Shown here: piece by piece, positions 17,927 to 26,509 of the stretch | How the letters are laid out: every line of letters begins with the position of its first letter | Numbering within the stretch: the first letter of the stretch is position 1 | Origin: Lactonifactor sp. BIOML-A5 | Lineage (GTDB): Bacteria > Bacillota > Clostridia > Lachnospirales > Lachnospiraceae | Length of the DNA: 64,000 nt | NCBI RefSeq assembly: GCF_009677585.1 | Contig: NZ_WKYV01000003.1 | Span: 1-64,000 of the forward strand | Direction of reading: 5' to 3' | The notes under the pieces: model-generated | Told to the model about the DNA's origin: nothing | Seen by the model: the letters and a program-made list of their open reading frames with translations, nothing else | Databases searched by the model: none | Translations under genes and position numbers: made by a program

Positions 17927-18154
17927 GAATTAGAGTCTATATAGCAAACATTTTACTTTTACCACTCTTATTGACCGTTTCACAAGTTGATGTGCAGCTA
18001 TGCACTGGTTTTGAGTAACCAACTTATAAAATTTGAGCTTTTAACTCAATCAATAAGGCAACGAAAGTTGCCAATCGGCAGTTGACCCGGCTGTCCGTAT
18101 GGCCTTAACTCTTAACGAGTGGTCAAAAAATATTTGCATGGAAAGCTCTAATTC
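17927..18154. mobile_element. 228-bp inverted-repeat element, MITE-like, with structured interior
   Basis: The left arm (17927-17967) read outward on the minus strand and the right arm (18117-18154) read on the plus strand share GAGTGGT, an A-rich run, TTTGC and CTCTAATTC, giving imperfect terminal inverted repeats of about 38-41 bases. The interior can fold into an 8-bp stem (CTTATTGA 17967-17974 with TCAATAAG 18050-18057). This encloses GTGCA-GCTA-TGCAC and GGTT...AACC hairpins under AAGTT/AACTT, and is followed by GGCAAC-GAAA-GTTGCC (18057-18072). No reading frame and no clear target duplication is seen. Alternatives are a non-coding RNA gene or a recombination site. Confidence 0.45.
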
Positions 18155-18224
18155 AGGAACTATCATCCATACAATGGATAACGTATCATATTTTTATTTT
18201 TCTGTCAAGAAGAAAGAAGATTTT

Positions 18225-20741
18225 TCAGTCCAGCTGAATTTCAATGACCTGACGCTTCACCAAATCTATAAAAATAGGAACCAGCTTCGGATCAAATTGC
18301 ATACCGGCCTCTTCCTCCAGAATACCCAGCGCTTTGTCCACCTCCATACTTGGCTTGTAGCTTCTCTTGGAAATCATAGCGTCAAAAGAATCCGCCACAC
18401 ACAGCATCCGGGCCATAATAGGTATATCCTCTCCCGCAATCCGTCTGGGATATCCCCTTCCGTCATATCGCTCATGATGTCCGATAACAGCGGGAATGAC
18501 GTAATCCAGAGAGGGCAGGTGACGGATAATTCCGATGGAATGCTCCACATGTCCCTTCATAACCTCGTATTCCTCGTCCGTAAGCTTTCCCGGTTTGTTT
18601 AGAATATCCTCAGGAATACCGATCTTTCCGATATCGTGGAGAAGCCCCGCCTCGTGCACAATATTGACACATTCCTGATTCATGCCGTACGCCTTAGCCA
18701 GCTCGCTGGCATAGTATGCCACATTCTTGGAATGACTGAAGGTATAGTGATCCTTGGTATCAATGGCAGCTGTAAGGGCATAGATGGTAGATGCATATTC
18801 TGAGTACACACTCTTCTTATATGCCGGTTCAGGCGCCTGCATAGCAAACTTCTGATCCTGGCCCACGGAATAAATCATAACAGCATTTTTACCTGAACGC
18901 TTCACATGATAGACTGCCATATCCGCATTGTTTACCAGCTCGTGAGGATTGGAGGCTGAAAATGGAATTCCGCAGATCCCACAGCTTACAGTAAGAGCCT
19001 TCAGAGCATATTCTTTGGAGTGCCGGTTCATATCCCGGATCTGTGCCGCAATGTTTTCCGCCAGCTTTTTCGCCATGTGGAGATCATACTGGGGCAGAAT
19101 AATGGCAAATTCCTTCCCGCTGTATCTTGCCACATAGCTTTTTTCCCCTGCGCTTGCCTGTATAATGGCCGCCACTTTCTGGAGGGCAATATCCCCCTCC
19201 TGGTCCCCGTACAACTGATTATACAGCTTAAAATCATCTATATTCAGAATAATAAGCGCCAGGGAACTGTCTTTAAATCTTTCATAGGCCTCGTCCAGAA
19301 CCTCGTAAAAGCATTTCCGGTTGAGCAGGCCGGTGAGCTCATCCTTCCTGGCCTCCTCATAAGCCTTTTCGTAGAGCCTTGAGTTCTTAACCGCAATAGA
19401 GCTTACGGAATCTACAGAGGTAAGAAAGCTAATATCATTATAGGTATACCTCTCATGCTTCAGCTTATTGGACAGCATGACGATACCAATGATATCCTCT
19501 TCATCCTTTAAGGCAACAAAACATTCTATTTTCCAGACAGCCAGCTGATGCTTCTCCTCTTCCCACATAGATTTATAGGCAACCGTCCGTTTAAATTCCC
19601 TCATCAGCAGACATCCGTCTGATTTCTTCAGATATTCTACTACAGGATGATCCTTTGCCAGCACAAAATCCCGTCGGTTGAGGGGACTGGTGCTCTGCAC
19701 CATCTTATATTCCCCCTGGTCGTCCTGTATGCAGATATATACCTTTTCCACAGAAATTGTTTTCTGTATAATTTCAATCAATTCTGTAAGAATTTCCTGG
19801 ATATTCAGGGATTTGGATACCTTCGAACTAAAGTCCCGGAGATTCTCCGTCTGAACCAGTTCATCCTTCACGAACAGTTCGTCAAAAAACTTTTTAAGTA
19901 TCGCATACATGCCCATGGTTACCAGCATTACCAGGACAGCGATCGCCATAACTCTCTGGGAATCTCCCAGGTGAAACAGTCCGCTCAGCAGTTCCTCCAA
20001 AGGCCGAACCAGATTATAAAAGATTACTACAGCCAGAACAATAGCCAGGGCATAGCAGTTCCCTCTGGAAATCAAAAGTGTAAGCTTAAACAAACGTTTT
20101 TTGTACAGTGCATAAAACATTAGAAAGGCATTGATAATTCCGCTCATCAGATCAATGGGAAATCCTTTAAAAAGCGGGAATACAAGCAGTACATGTCCCA
20201 GGAAAAGGATAAAAATCCCCAGCAGGATCGGATTGAGTTTCTTCCTAACCACAGCATTGCGGCGCCCGTTCTTATAAATCATCCCGGCACAGTCAAGAAG
20301 GATAAACGCTTCTGTAAGAAAGAGGACAACCACCGGCCAGTGAATATCATAAATATAGGTTATCTGCCCCGTGGCTATCTCCTTCATCTGCGGTGCATCT
20401 ACAAAGACTCCTGTTTTTATATTCACGGCCATGATGATCAGAACAAGAACAGAACAGAACCCTTTGCGGTACTTACTTTTAACCTCCATGAATTCCCGGA
20501 TAAATCCCAAAAATCCCACGGGCATCATCATCATCCCGATCAGAGATACATGAAACCAGAATTTTTCATAGGGCCACAGCCCCATGCGCATAAAAAAGGA
20601 GCCACCGGTCCACATAATCATAATAACTAAGAGGCCAATAAAAGAATTAATAATCTTATTTTTTCTGGCAGCCAGGAAGGACACCAGAAGGAAGGAATAA
20701 CAAAACAGTGCAATAATCGGCACACTCGCATAGCTATACAC
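18225..20741 (-). CDS. membrane GAF-GGDEF-HD-GYP signalling protein
   Basis: This is an 838-residue sensor. Residues 1-285 hold about eight membrane helices, like the 7TM-type histidine kinase sensor module. Residues 305-460 form a GAF domain, 466-625 a GGDEF domain and 655-835 an HD-GYP domain. The GGDEF signature is SGKEF (541-545), so cyclase activity is doubtful. HD-GYP residues are intact: HD (702-703) and HHERYDGRGYP (755-765), predicting hydrolysis of c-di-GMP or a related dinucleotide. The start is GTG at 20741 with AGGAGG eight bases upstream, inside the end of the GH3 gene, an 8-base overlap. Confidence 0.9.
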   Translation of the reverse strand: MYSYASVPIIALFCYSFLLVSFLAARKNKIINSFIGLLVIMIMWTGGSFFMRMGLWPYEKFWFHVSLIGMMMMPVGFLGFIREFMEVKSKYRKGFCSVLVLIIMAVNIKTGVFVDAPQMKEIATGQITYIYDIHWPVVVLFLTEAFILLDCAGMIYKNGRRNAVVRKKLNPILLGIFILFLGHVLLVFPLFKGFPIDLMSGIINAFLMFYALYKKRLFKLTLLISRGNCYALAIVLAVVIFYNLVRPLEELLSGLFHLGDSQRVMAIAVLVMLVTMGMYAILKKFFDELFVKDELVQTENLRDFSSKVSKSLNIQEILTELIEIIQKTISVEKVYICIQDDQGEYKMVQSTSPLNRRDFVLAKDHPVVEYLKKSDGCLLMREFKRTVAYKSMWEEEKHQLAVWKIECFVALKDEEDIIGIVMLSNKLKHERYTYNDISFLTSVDSVSSIAVKNSRLYEKAYEEARKDELTGLLNRKCFYEVLDEAYERFKDSSLALIILNIDDFKLYNQLYGDQEGDIALQKVAAIIQASAGEKSYVARYSGKEFAIILPQYDLHMAKKLAENIAAQIRDMNRHSKEYALKALTVSCGICGIPFSASNPHELVNNADMAVYHVKRSGKNAVMIYSVGQDQKFAMQAPEPAYKKSVYSEYASTIYALTAAIDTKDHYTFSHSKNVAYYASELAKAYGMNQECVNIVHEAGLLHDIGKIGIPEDILNKPGKLTDEEYEVMKGHVEHSIGIIRHLPSLDYVIPAVIGHHERYDGRGYPRRIAGEDIPIMARMLCVADSFDAMISKRSYKPSMEVDKALGILEEEAGMQFDPKLVPIFIDLVKRQVIEIQLD

Positions 20742-22359
20742 GTCCTATCCCTCCTTTGTCATACTCTGCCCGCAGCAGGTCCTGTACTTCCCGGGCTGGA
20801 GGGCTCATATGCCGGATATTTTTCCCCGTCTCCAGTCTGCAGCGGTCAAACGTGCCGCATTTTAATATAGTAATTTCCAGAGGATCCATTCCCAGAATTT
20901 TTTTCAGATCCTGGTAATCCTCGTCAATATATTTAAAATAAATCCCCAGATGCTCTTTCAGGATCATCTGACTTACCGCGTGGTTGGCCAGACAGCCGGC
21001 CTCCATCTCCAAATACATATGTAATACAGGTCTCCGGTTATCTTTATACTCTTTCTGTGCGATCCAGTCCTTGATCGGAAGTCCGGACAACTCTATGGCC
21101 CGGGTTATGGAATACTCAGAGATTCTGGTAAATCCCGCAATATCTATGATCGAGGATACCCTGTCCACATACTGAAAACGGGGAATCTTTGTCTCGTCCT
21201 CTTTGTTCGTAAGCCCCACACACCGGTATACATCTCCCACCCGGTATCTGGCAAAAGCCCCTCCCTTAAAGATGGTAAGTACCAGTTCATACTTTTCGCC
21301 CTCCTGTACCTCATTCATCAGAACCGTACGGGGCTGGTAAGTACTGTCTTCCATATTCTTCTCCATCTCTGCCTCCGGAATAAATTCATAGAAACAAGTG
21401 TCCGGAAAAAAATACATTCCATTCCTGGTCCAGGTCTCTGTCCCAATGCAGCTGGGCTCTGTCCCTGCAAAAAGCTCCATAGGGCGGATCCCCCAGAGGT
21501 CTTCCAGGTCATCTTTATAGCACCGGTTGTCCGTGCCTGCACACATAAAACCTTTTAGCTGAAACAAATCCTTAGGCTTCAGCTGCCGGTTTTCCTCTTT
21601 GCATATTTTCTTTGCCTTAGCTAGGCGCAGAAGCATAGACGGGGAGATCCCCGCCAGTTTTTTCAGTCCTTTGGAGGAGCCGCCGCTTCCCATGGCAGCA
21701 ACGCTCAGGCTTACATAGTAGGCCACACTTCCCATGCCGAAGAAAAACTCAATTCCCTTCTTCAGTCCCATCTGAAACCCTTTTACATTTCTCTCCTTAA
21801 AGGACATCTCCACGGCATCCTTGACCGGAGGCAGAAAGCCAATGCCGATCTCGTCCCCAAGGGCAACCGGAAACAGCCCGGTAGGGTAGGGCAGGGGGGC
21901 AAGGGCGTACAGGATATTGTCCGCAGGACTTACGTCAAACTCCCCTTTCCGGTTACTTGTGGACAGAATCAGACATGCCAGAACATTGTTCTGATACGTT
22001 TTCAGCATTCCCTGGGTGTAAGGTGCTGCCTTTATGGGATGTTTGCCCCCCTCCCAGGTGGTCTGAATCCAGATTACCGGCTCCTCCGGCAGCATTTCCT
22101 TTCTTCTGGCCAGCAGTACATCTGCATAGTCATCATATGTAGTAAGGGGCACCATAGCGCGGAATTCTTCTATGGTTCCCGGATATTTTCCCTTTAAAAA
22201 GCTTTGCCCCAGGGGAGATCTGCTCCACAGACGGATCTGTTCTAATAAGAGCCGGTTTTGTATCTGCATATACTCCTTGATATCAAGATCCAAAAAGCCA
22301 CAGTACTCGCTCCATATCGCTTCTTTTGGAAATTCTTTTAACTTTTCTTCAAACCTCAT
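20734..22359 (-). CDS. GH3 auxin-responsive-promoter family protein (adenylate-forming)
   Basis: This 541-residue protein matches the GH3 family of the ANL adenylating superfamily, best known in plants for conjugating acyl acids to amino acids through an acyl-AMP. Visible features are the N-terminal RSPLGQSFLKGKYPGTIEEF, the ATP-loop-like QTTWEGGKHPIKAAPYT, FAGTEPSCIGTET, and FARYRVGDVYRC with the conserved Tyr-Arg-Gly/Val-Asp. Bacterial members are mostly uncharacterised. It overlaps both neighbours (11 bases with the methyltransferase, 8 bases with the HD-GYP gene), so one mRNA and a shared role are likely. Substrates are unknown. Confidence 0.88.
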   Translation of the reverse strand: MRFEEKLKEFPKEAIWSEYCGFLDLDIKEYMQIQNRLLLEQIRLWSRSPLGQSFLKGKYPGTIEEFRAMVPLTTYDDYADVLLARRKEMLPEEPVIWIQTTWEGGKHPIKAAPYTQGMLKTYQNNVLACLILSTSNRKGEFDVSPADNILYALAPLPYPTGLFPVALGDEIGIGFLPPVKDAVEMSFKERNVKGFQMGLKKGIEFFFGMGSVAYYVSLSVAAMGSGGSSKGLKKLAGISPSMLLRLAKAKKICKEENRQLKPKDLFQLKGFMCAGTDNRCYKDDLEDLWGIRPMELFAGTEPSCIGTETWTRNGMYFFPDTCFYEFIPEAEMEKNMEDSTYQPRTVLMNEVQEGEKYELVLTIFKGGAFARYRVGDVYRCVGLTNKEDETKIPRFQYVDRVSSIIDIAGFTRISEYSITRAIELSGLPIKDWIAQKEYKDNRRPVLHMYLEMEAGCLANHAVSQMILKEHLGIYFKYIDEDYQDLKKILGMDPLEITILKCGTFDRCRLETGKNIRHMSPPAREVQDLLRAEYDKGGIGRV

Positions 22360-22936
22360 GTTCCTTCCGCCCCCTTTGCCGCAATGTAGTAAGGCAAGCC
22401 ATAATGCTCCCCTTCGTAGGGATTAAAAAAGGAGTGCTCTTTTTATACTCCTCATACCCGCCCAGACTTCTGGGAAACGTCCACATATCCTGCAGAATCA
22501 CGTAGCCCAGGTTGCACAGGCTGAGCACCATTCCTGTTCCCATAAGCTGCAGGGAGTGAAGAGACAGACCCAGAAACAGATAAAAAAAGAAAAACCACAG
22601 AACCCCCGGATGCCGGCACAGGGCATACACCCCCGCGCTGCAGACCTGGGGTCTGCCGCCCATGGTCTGATACGTATCCCCAAATGGCAGGGCAAAAAAT
22701 AGAGTATAAATGAGAAGCCCTAAAAAGAACAGTGCCAACAGGCCCCACAAGACAGAACCCATTGACACAAACGCCTCATTCCATACTCTTTTTATCAACA
22801 TTATGGTTGCACCTATAATAAGCACATTCCCCGCAAAAAAGCCACAGTGGAGACTTTTCCTTCTCCACAGCACACTGTTTATATCATATAATACGAATAA
22901 TAAAAAGCCAACAACTCCCGCAATCGTATAAGTCAT
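22349..22936 (-). CDS. ICMT-like integral membrane methyltransferase
   Basis: This 195-residue protein has about five hydrophobic helices and the C-terminal signature of isoprenylcysteine carboxyl methyltransferase/phospholipid methyltransferase proteins: GVYALCRHP (residues 102-110), then an amphipathic Y-E-E-Y...PFLIP segment. In that family these bind S-adenosylmethionine. The usual conserved Glu after the helical hairpin is not obvious, so activity is uncertain. It is the first gene of the overlapping cluster, which suggests the GH3 product or substrate is membrane associated or carboxyl-methylated; that is inference. Confidence 0.75.
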   Translation of the reverse strand: MTYTIAGVVGFLLFVLYDINSVLWRRKSLHCGFFAGNVLIIGATIMLIKRVWNEAFVSMGSVLWGLLALFFLGLLIYTLFFALPFGDTYQTMGGRPQVCSAGVYALCRHPGVLWFFFFYLFLGLSLHSLQLMGTGMVLSLCNLGYVILQDMWTFPRSLGGYEEYKKSTPFLIPTKGSIMACLTTLRQRGRKEHEV

Positions 22937-22950
22937 ACTGTTCCCTCTGC

Positions 22951-23310
22951 TCAGCTACACAAGGCGTCTTCCCATTCCTTCTCCTTAAAACCTGTCAGTA
23001 CAAAATCATCCCCTATAATCAGCGGCCGCTTTACCAGCATACCGTCCGTACCCAAAAGCTCCAGCTGCTCCTCTTCCGTCATCGTAGGAAGCTTATCTTT
23101 CAGTCCCATATCCCGATAAATCATTCCGCTGGTGTTAAAAAAGCGCTTCAAAGGCAGTCCGCTTTTTCTGTACCACTCTGCAAGCTCTCCGCTGGTAGGA
23201 TTTTCTTCTTTTATATGCCGATCCGTATATTCAATCCCGCGACTGTCCAGCCATTTTTTTGCACGCTGGCAGGTACTGCATTTTGGATATTCTATAAATA
23301 AAACAGACAT
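22951..23310 (-). CDS. ArsC/Spx family thioredoxin-fold protein
   Basis: This 119-residue protein is of the arsenate reductase/Spx-like family. It has the CX2C motif at YPKCSTCQRAKKWL, the IKEENPT segment, and the C-terminal RPLIIGDDFVLTGFKEKEW with the conserved R-P. Such proteins are either glutaredoxin/thioredoxin-linked reductases or RNA polymerase-binding regulators; context does not decide. The ATG at 23310 is preferred over 23316 because AGGAG lies seven bases upstream. It precedes the GH3 cluster by 14 bases and could be the first gene of that operon. Confidence 0.88.
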   Translation of the reverse strand: MSVLFIEYPKCSTCQRAKKWLDSRGIEYTDRHIKEENPTSGELAEWYRKSGLPLKRFFNTSGMIYRDMGLKDKLPTMTEEEQLELLGTDGMLVKRPLIIGDDFVLTGFKEKEWEDALCS

Positions 23311-23454
23311 TGTCATACTCCTTAACTTCCAGTATTTTGCATATCATGCTTATTATAATCGATAATTCTTTTTCTTACAACGCCTTTCATGAAGAAATTT
23401 GAACCTTTATTGTAATTTAATGTTATGTTTTGGTAATAAATGGGAAATATTCTC

Positions 23455-23481
23455 ATAAAAAAGCCCGGGACAAACGGGCTA
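23455..23481 (-). terminator. terminator of the trigger-factor-like gene
   Basis: On the minus strand, AGCCCG, a 7-base loop and CGGGCT (23480-23462) are followed by TTTTTTAT, about 58 bases beyond the stop codon. Confidence 0.85.
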
Positions 23482-23538
23482 TCTTACTTTACGCCTGTTT
23501 GTCACCGGGTTTATTAAAGATCCGATTCGTGTTCTGGC

Positions 23539-24753
23539 TTATTCCGCTGTCTCTTCCTGCTGGGCATCGTCACTGGCGTCCGCTTCGCCCTGGGATGCGC
23601 CGCTGGTGTCTGCTTCCCCCTCATCAACTGTCTGATCCGTAATCTTACCGTTCTCGACCAGCACATCTCCAACCTTATTCCAGAGAATAGTATCCTTTAC
23701 CATATCTTCCCCGTAGCTTTGGATCATAGTATCCTTGCTCTCAAATCCATATCTCTGTGCATAGTCTTCTACCATCTTATCATAATCTTCCTGCGTGATT
23801 CTTATATCCTCAGCATTCATAATAGCCTGTACGATCATCTTCTGCTGCAGACGCTCTTTGCCCTTTTCCTCTGCCAGCTCGTTAAAAGTCTCTTCTGTAT
23901 AACCCTGAGCCTCAATGAACTCATCCATGGTCATACCAGCAGCCGCTGCATACATAGATTCTATCTGATCTTTATAATTCTGAGTTTCTTTCTTAACCAG
24001 ATCTTCCGGATATTCCTTGATCTCGGAGTTCTCCTGTACCTGGCTGAACAGAGACGTAGCAAGGTAATAGATGGATTGATCGTCATTGCTGTCTTCAATC
24101 ATTTTTCTGATAGACGCCTTGTATTCATCTACTGTTTTATATTCTGTGTTTGCCGCCACCCACTCATCCGTAAGCTCCGGAGGTGCTGAGATGGAATTCA
24201 CTGTCACATGAAAAACTGCATCTTTACCGGACAGATCCGTATTATTTTGATAAGGATCCGGGAAGGTAACATTGACATCAACCTCCTGTCCTGTGGTTGC
24301 TCCTATAAGGCCTGTCTCAAATCCGTCGATAAATTCACCGGATCCGATGGTAAGGTCATAGTTCTGTCCCTTTCCCCCTTCAAACTCTACGCCGTCTACC
24401 GTTCCCACGTAGTCAATATTGACAATATCCCCGTCCTGAACCGGCCGGTCTGTCACCACAGCAGAGTTTTGAGATAATGTACCGTTTACCTGGGCATCCA
24501 CATCTTCATCTGTAATCTCATACACCATCTTAGTGCCTTCCAGTCCTTTGTACTGGCCCAGAGTCATATATTTGCCCAAATCTTTAAGGTCCAGCGCCTT
24601 TACCAGGTCGTCGGAATCCTTCATATCAGATATGTCAATTTTTTCTCCTGTATTTTTGCTGTCCTTGCCATCTTTGGAATTGCTGCCTGAGCATCCGGTA
24701 AACACCAGCGCTGTACACAGAGCCAGCGCGATTAATGTACCCCTTTTTTTCAT
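23539..24753 (-). CDS. trigger-factor-like lipoprotein with FKBP-type PPIase domain
   Basis: This 404-residue protein has a lipoprotein signal (hydrophobic core, then FTGC with Cys21), so it is anchored outside the cytoplasmic membrane. Residues 95-190 form an FKBP-type domain (VQDGDIVNIDYVGTVDG...FIDGFETGLIGATTG). Residues 195-370 resemble the helical trigger factor C-terminal domain (PPELTDEWVAANTEYKTV). The ribosome-binding domain of true trigger factor is missing. It is probably a folding chaperone or prolyl isomerase for exported proteins, comparable in role to PrsA. The tail is acidic and low complexity. Confidence 0.88.
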   Translation of the reverse strand: MKKRGTLIALALCTALVFTGCSGSNSKDGKDSKNTGEKIDISDMKDSDDLVKALDLKDLGKYMTLGQYKGLEGTKMVYEITDEDVDAQVNGTLSQNSAVVTDRPVQDGDIVNIDYVGTVDGVEFEGGKGQNYDLTIGSGEFIDGFETGLIGATTGQEVDVNVTFPDPYQNNTDLSGKDAVFHVTVNSISAPPELTDEWVAANTEYKTVDEYKASIRKMIEDSNDDQSIYYLATSLFSQVQENSEIKEYPEDLVKKETQNYKDQIESMYAAAAGMTMDEFIEAQGYTEETFNELAEEKGKERLQQKMIVQAIMNAEDIRITQEDYDKMVEDYAQRYGFESKDTMIQSYGEDMVKDTILWNKVGDVLVENGKITDQTVDEGEADTSGASQGEADASDDAQQEETAE

Positions 24754-24803
24754 ATTTTCATCCTTTCTAGGCTCCCGGTTATCGTATAAATCTGTACAAT
24801 TTC

Positions 24804-24823
24804 AAGTACGCCTTGGCGTACTT
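24804..24823. promoter_or_regulatory. perfect palindrome upstream of the trigger-factor-like gene
   Basis: AAGTACGCCTTGGCGTACTT is a 20-base hairpin, perfect except for a CTTG tetraloop, lying 50 bases upstream of the ATG at 24753 on the minus strand. It may be an operator or a leader hairpin. It lacks a T-run and so is not a classical terminator. Confidence 0.45.
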
Positions 24824-24949
24824 TCTGCAAGCGGGGAGTCTTATCTTGTTTCAAGACAGAGGCTTTTCAAGTTAAAGCCACACATGTGTTATACCATACA
24901 TGGCCTTAAAAAGAAAGCCTTTCCCGTCCATTTCATAATTTTTTCACAT

Positions 24950-26305
24950 TCATTCTCCCATAGGAGGCACCGGAACGGGCCTTGCCGGGTCGAATACTTC
25001 CTCCACCTGAAACAGGTCAGAAAGCTTATTGGTGCCTTCCGTCATGTCATAGTACATCCGGTAGCCATCCACATTCCTTCTCCCCTGCCGGAGATATTCA
25101 TCGGTAATCTGGACCCACGAGGTATTGGAATCTACATTGCAGAAATAACGGTACCCCTGGCTTTTTAAAAACCTGTATTTTTCATTCTCCTGGGTGTAGG
25201 GGTGCCAGTCCCCGATATCCTCCCCAAAGGCGAAGATAATCACATCCGTGTCCCCCACAATAGGGGCTACCCTTGTCTTCCACTTTCTTGTATCCTCCAC
25301 CATCTGCTGATAGCTGCAGCTGTAGGCTCTCAGATGTCCCCAGGTGTGGCTGGCGAACTCCCAGCCGTCCTTCTTCAGCCCCTCTGCCACCGCCCTCGCA
25401 TTCTGAACCTCATTTTCATAGTCGAAATCCGGATTTGCCTCCAGAAACTTCTTCTGATCCTCATCCAGATTTTCACCTGTCTCATATGCGGTGTCTGTCC
25501 GGTATCCTAAAACGCCGTTATAACCGGTAAGGGCAATGGTTCCCCTGGCTCCTTTATAGGCACCGTCCGGATGCTCCCTCAAAAAAGAATCCAGCAGGGG
25601 AACCACATCATAATCCCCCACGGTAACCGTTCCGTCTGCGGCGGTATACTGGCACTTTGGCCGGCCGTCCCCGTCCAGAACAATTTTACTGGCAAACCCA
25701 TCCCCGTCCATATAATGGTAATAGCTGAGGTCATCCACAGAGAGCACATAAGGTTTCTTTCCCTCCGGGAGAAGGATCTCCTCCAAAGCCATATAGGTTC
25801 TCCCATTTTCATCTGTCTTTTCCCCTGCCAGGTCTTTTAGCCTTACCAAAACGTATCCCCGCTCATACATCTGTTCCATAATTTTAGTAAACTCACTGAC
25901 AGTTGTCATCACCTGATTGTAGGCCCCTTCTCTGCTGTCCCCGTCAAAAGCCCTGGAAGTATCTGCAATCAGAGAATGGTAGAAAATATGAGGAATCTTC
26001 TCCACGTCCGCAGGTCTGCAGTCTTCTTTCCTGGCCAGGTACTTCGCAGCTGCCTCCTGCATTTCTTTTGATTCTGCATAGCCGGGGGCCTTTTTCAGCA
26101 GAGATACCGCACCGTCGTAGTCATAGCCTGCTGCCAGCAGATTTGCCTCCTCCATTATCCCCTTTTTTCCGCCTGCCTGCGCAGCAGCCTGGCTTATGCC
26201 GGTCTCTCTTTCGCCATCTTCAGTACCCTGGATATCGTATCGGTGTACTGCCGCCAATAGGAGAAGCAGACAAACCCCAGTAAGAATAACGCCACGGTCC
26301 TTCAT
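24950..26305 (-). CDS. polysaccharide deacetylase family protein, membrane-anchored
   Basis: This 451-residue protein has an N-terminal membrane anchor (residues 6-21), a linker, and a NodB-type carbohydrate esterase 4 fold. Catalytic features are SVDD near residue 190 and the metal-binding SHTWGH near residue 315, with IIFAFGED as a later strand. The long insertion between the motifs and the missing classical Asp-Asp-His spacing set it apart from peptidoglycan deacetylases, so its glycan substrate is uncertain. The ATG at 26305 has GGGAGG seven bases upstream; the frame from 26320 overlaps that site. Confidence 0.82.
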   Translation of the reverse strand: MKDRGVILTGVCLLLLLAAVHRYDIQGTEDGERETGISQAAAQAGGKKGIMEEANLLAAGYDYDGAVSLLKKAPGYAESKEMQEAAAKYLARKEDCRPADVEKIPHIFYHSLIADTSRAFDGDSREGAYNQVMTTVSEFTKIMEQMYERGYVLVRLKDLAGEKTDENGRTYMALEEILLPEGKKPYVLSVDDLSYYHYMDGDGFASKIVLDGDGRPKCQYTAADGTVTVGDYDVVPLLDSFLREHPDGAYKGARGTIALTGYNGVLGYRTDTAYETGENLDEDQKKFLEANPDFDYENEVQNARAVAEGLKKDGWEFASHTWGHLRAYSCSYQQMVEDTRKWKTRVAPIVGDTDVIIFAFGEDIGDWHPYTQENEKYRFLKSQGYRYFCNVDSNTSWVQITDEYLRQGRRNVDGYRMYYDMTEGTNKLSDLFQVEEVFDPARPVPVPPMGE

Positions 26306-26509
26306 AAAGATTCCTCCCATATCCTCCTTGCCACTATTCTAATCTATTAGGACCCTTTGTCTACTTATGCCTCACAGCTCCCTTTCCCGCCCTTTCCTCC
26401 GCCTTTTTTTGGCAAATTAATAATTGCCTTTTTCTAGAATTAATGCTAAAATGAAATTTGCGTATGAAACTGCGGGGCAGTGGATTCAATACACTTTAGG
26501 AGGTTAATT

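Larger units (their letters stand above)
17654..18224. other. 571-bp intergenic region upstream of speA
   Basis: This is the only stretch above 300 bases without a protein gene. From left to right it holds the speA leader, a plus-strand promoter-like sequence with an internal palindrome (17765-17794), a minus-strand terminator-like hairpin (17794-17839), and an inverted-repeat element with hairpins (17927-18154). Short frames in it have no ribosome binding site or recognisable product. Confidence 0.7.

Noticed and set aside
17927..18154. tRNA, tmRNA, GEMM riboswitch or group II intron remnant
   Set aside because: I could not find a T-loop, anticodon arm, GEMM consensus or domain V; the folding is distinct, so it is reported only as an unexplained structured element.
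20734..22359. Plant contamination suggested by the GH3 family name
   Set aside because: Overlapping bacterial genes, ribosome binding sites and codon use show that it is a native bacterial gene.
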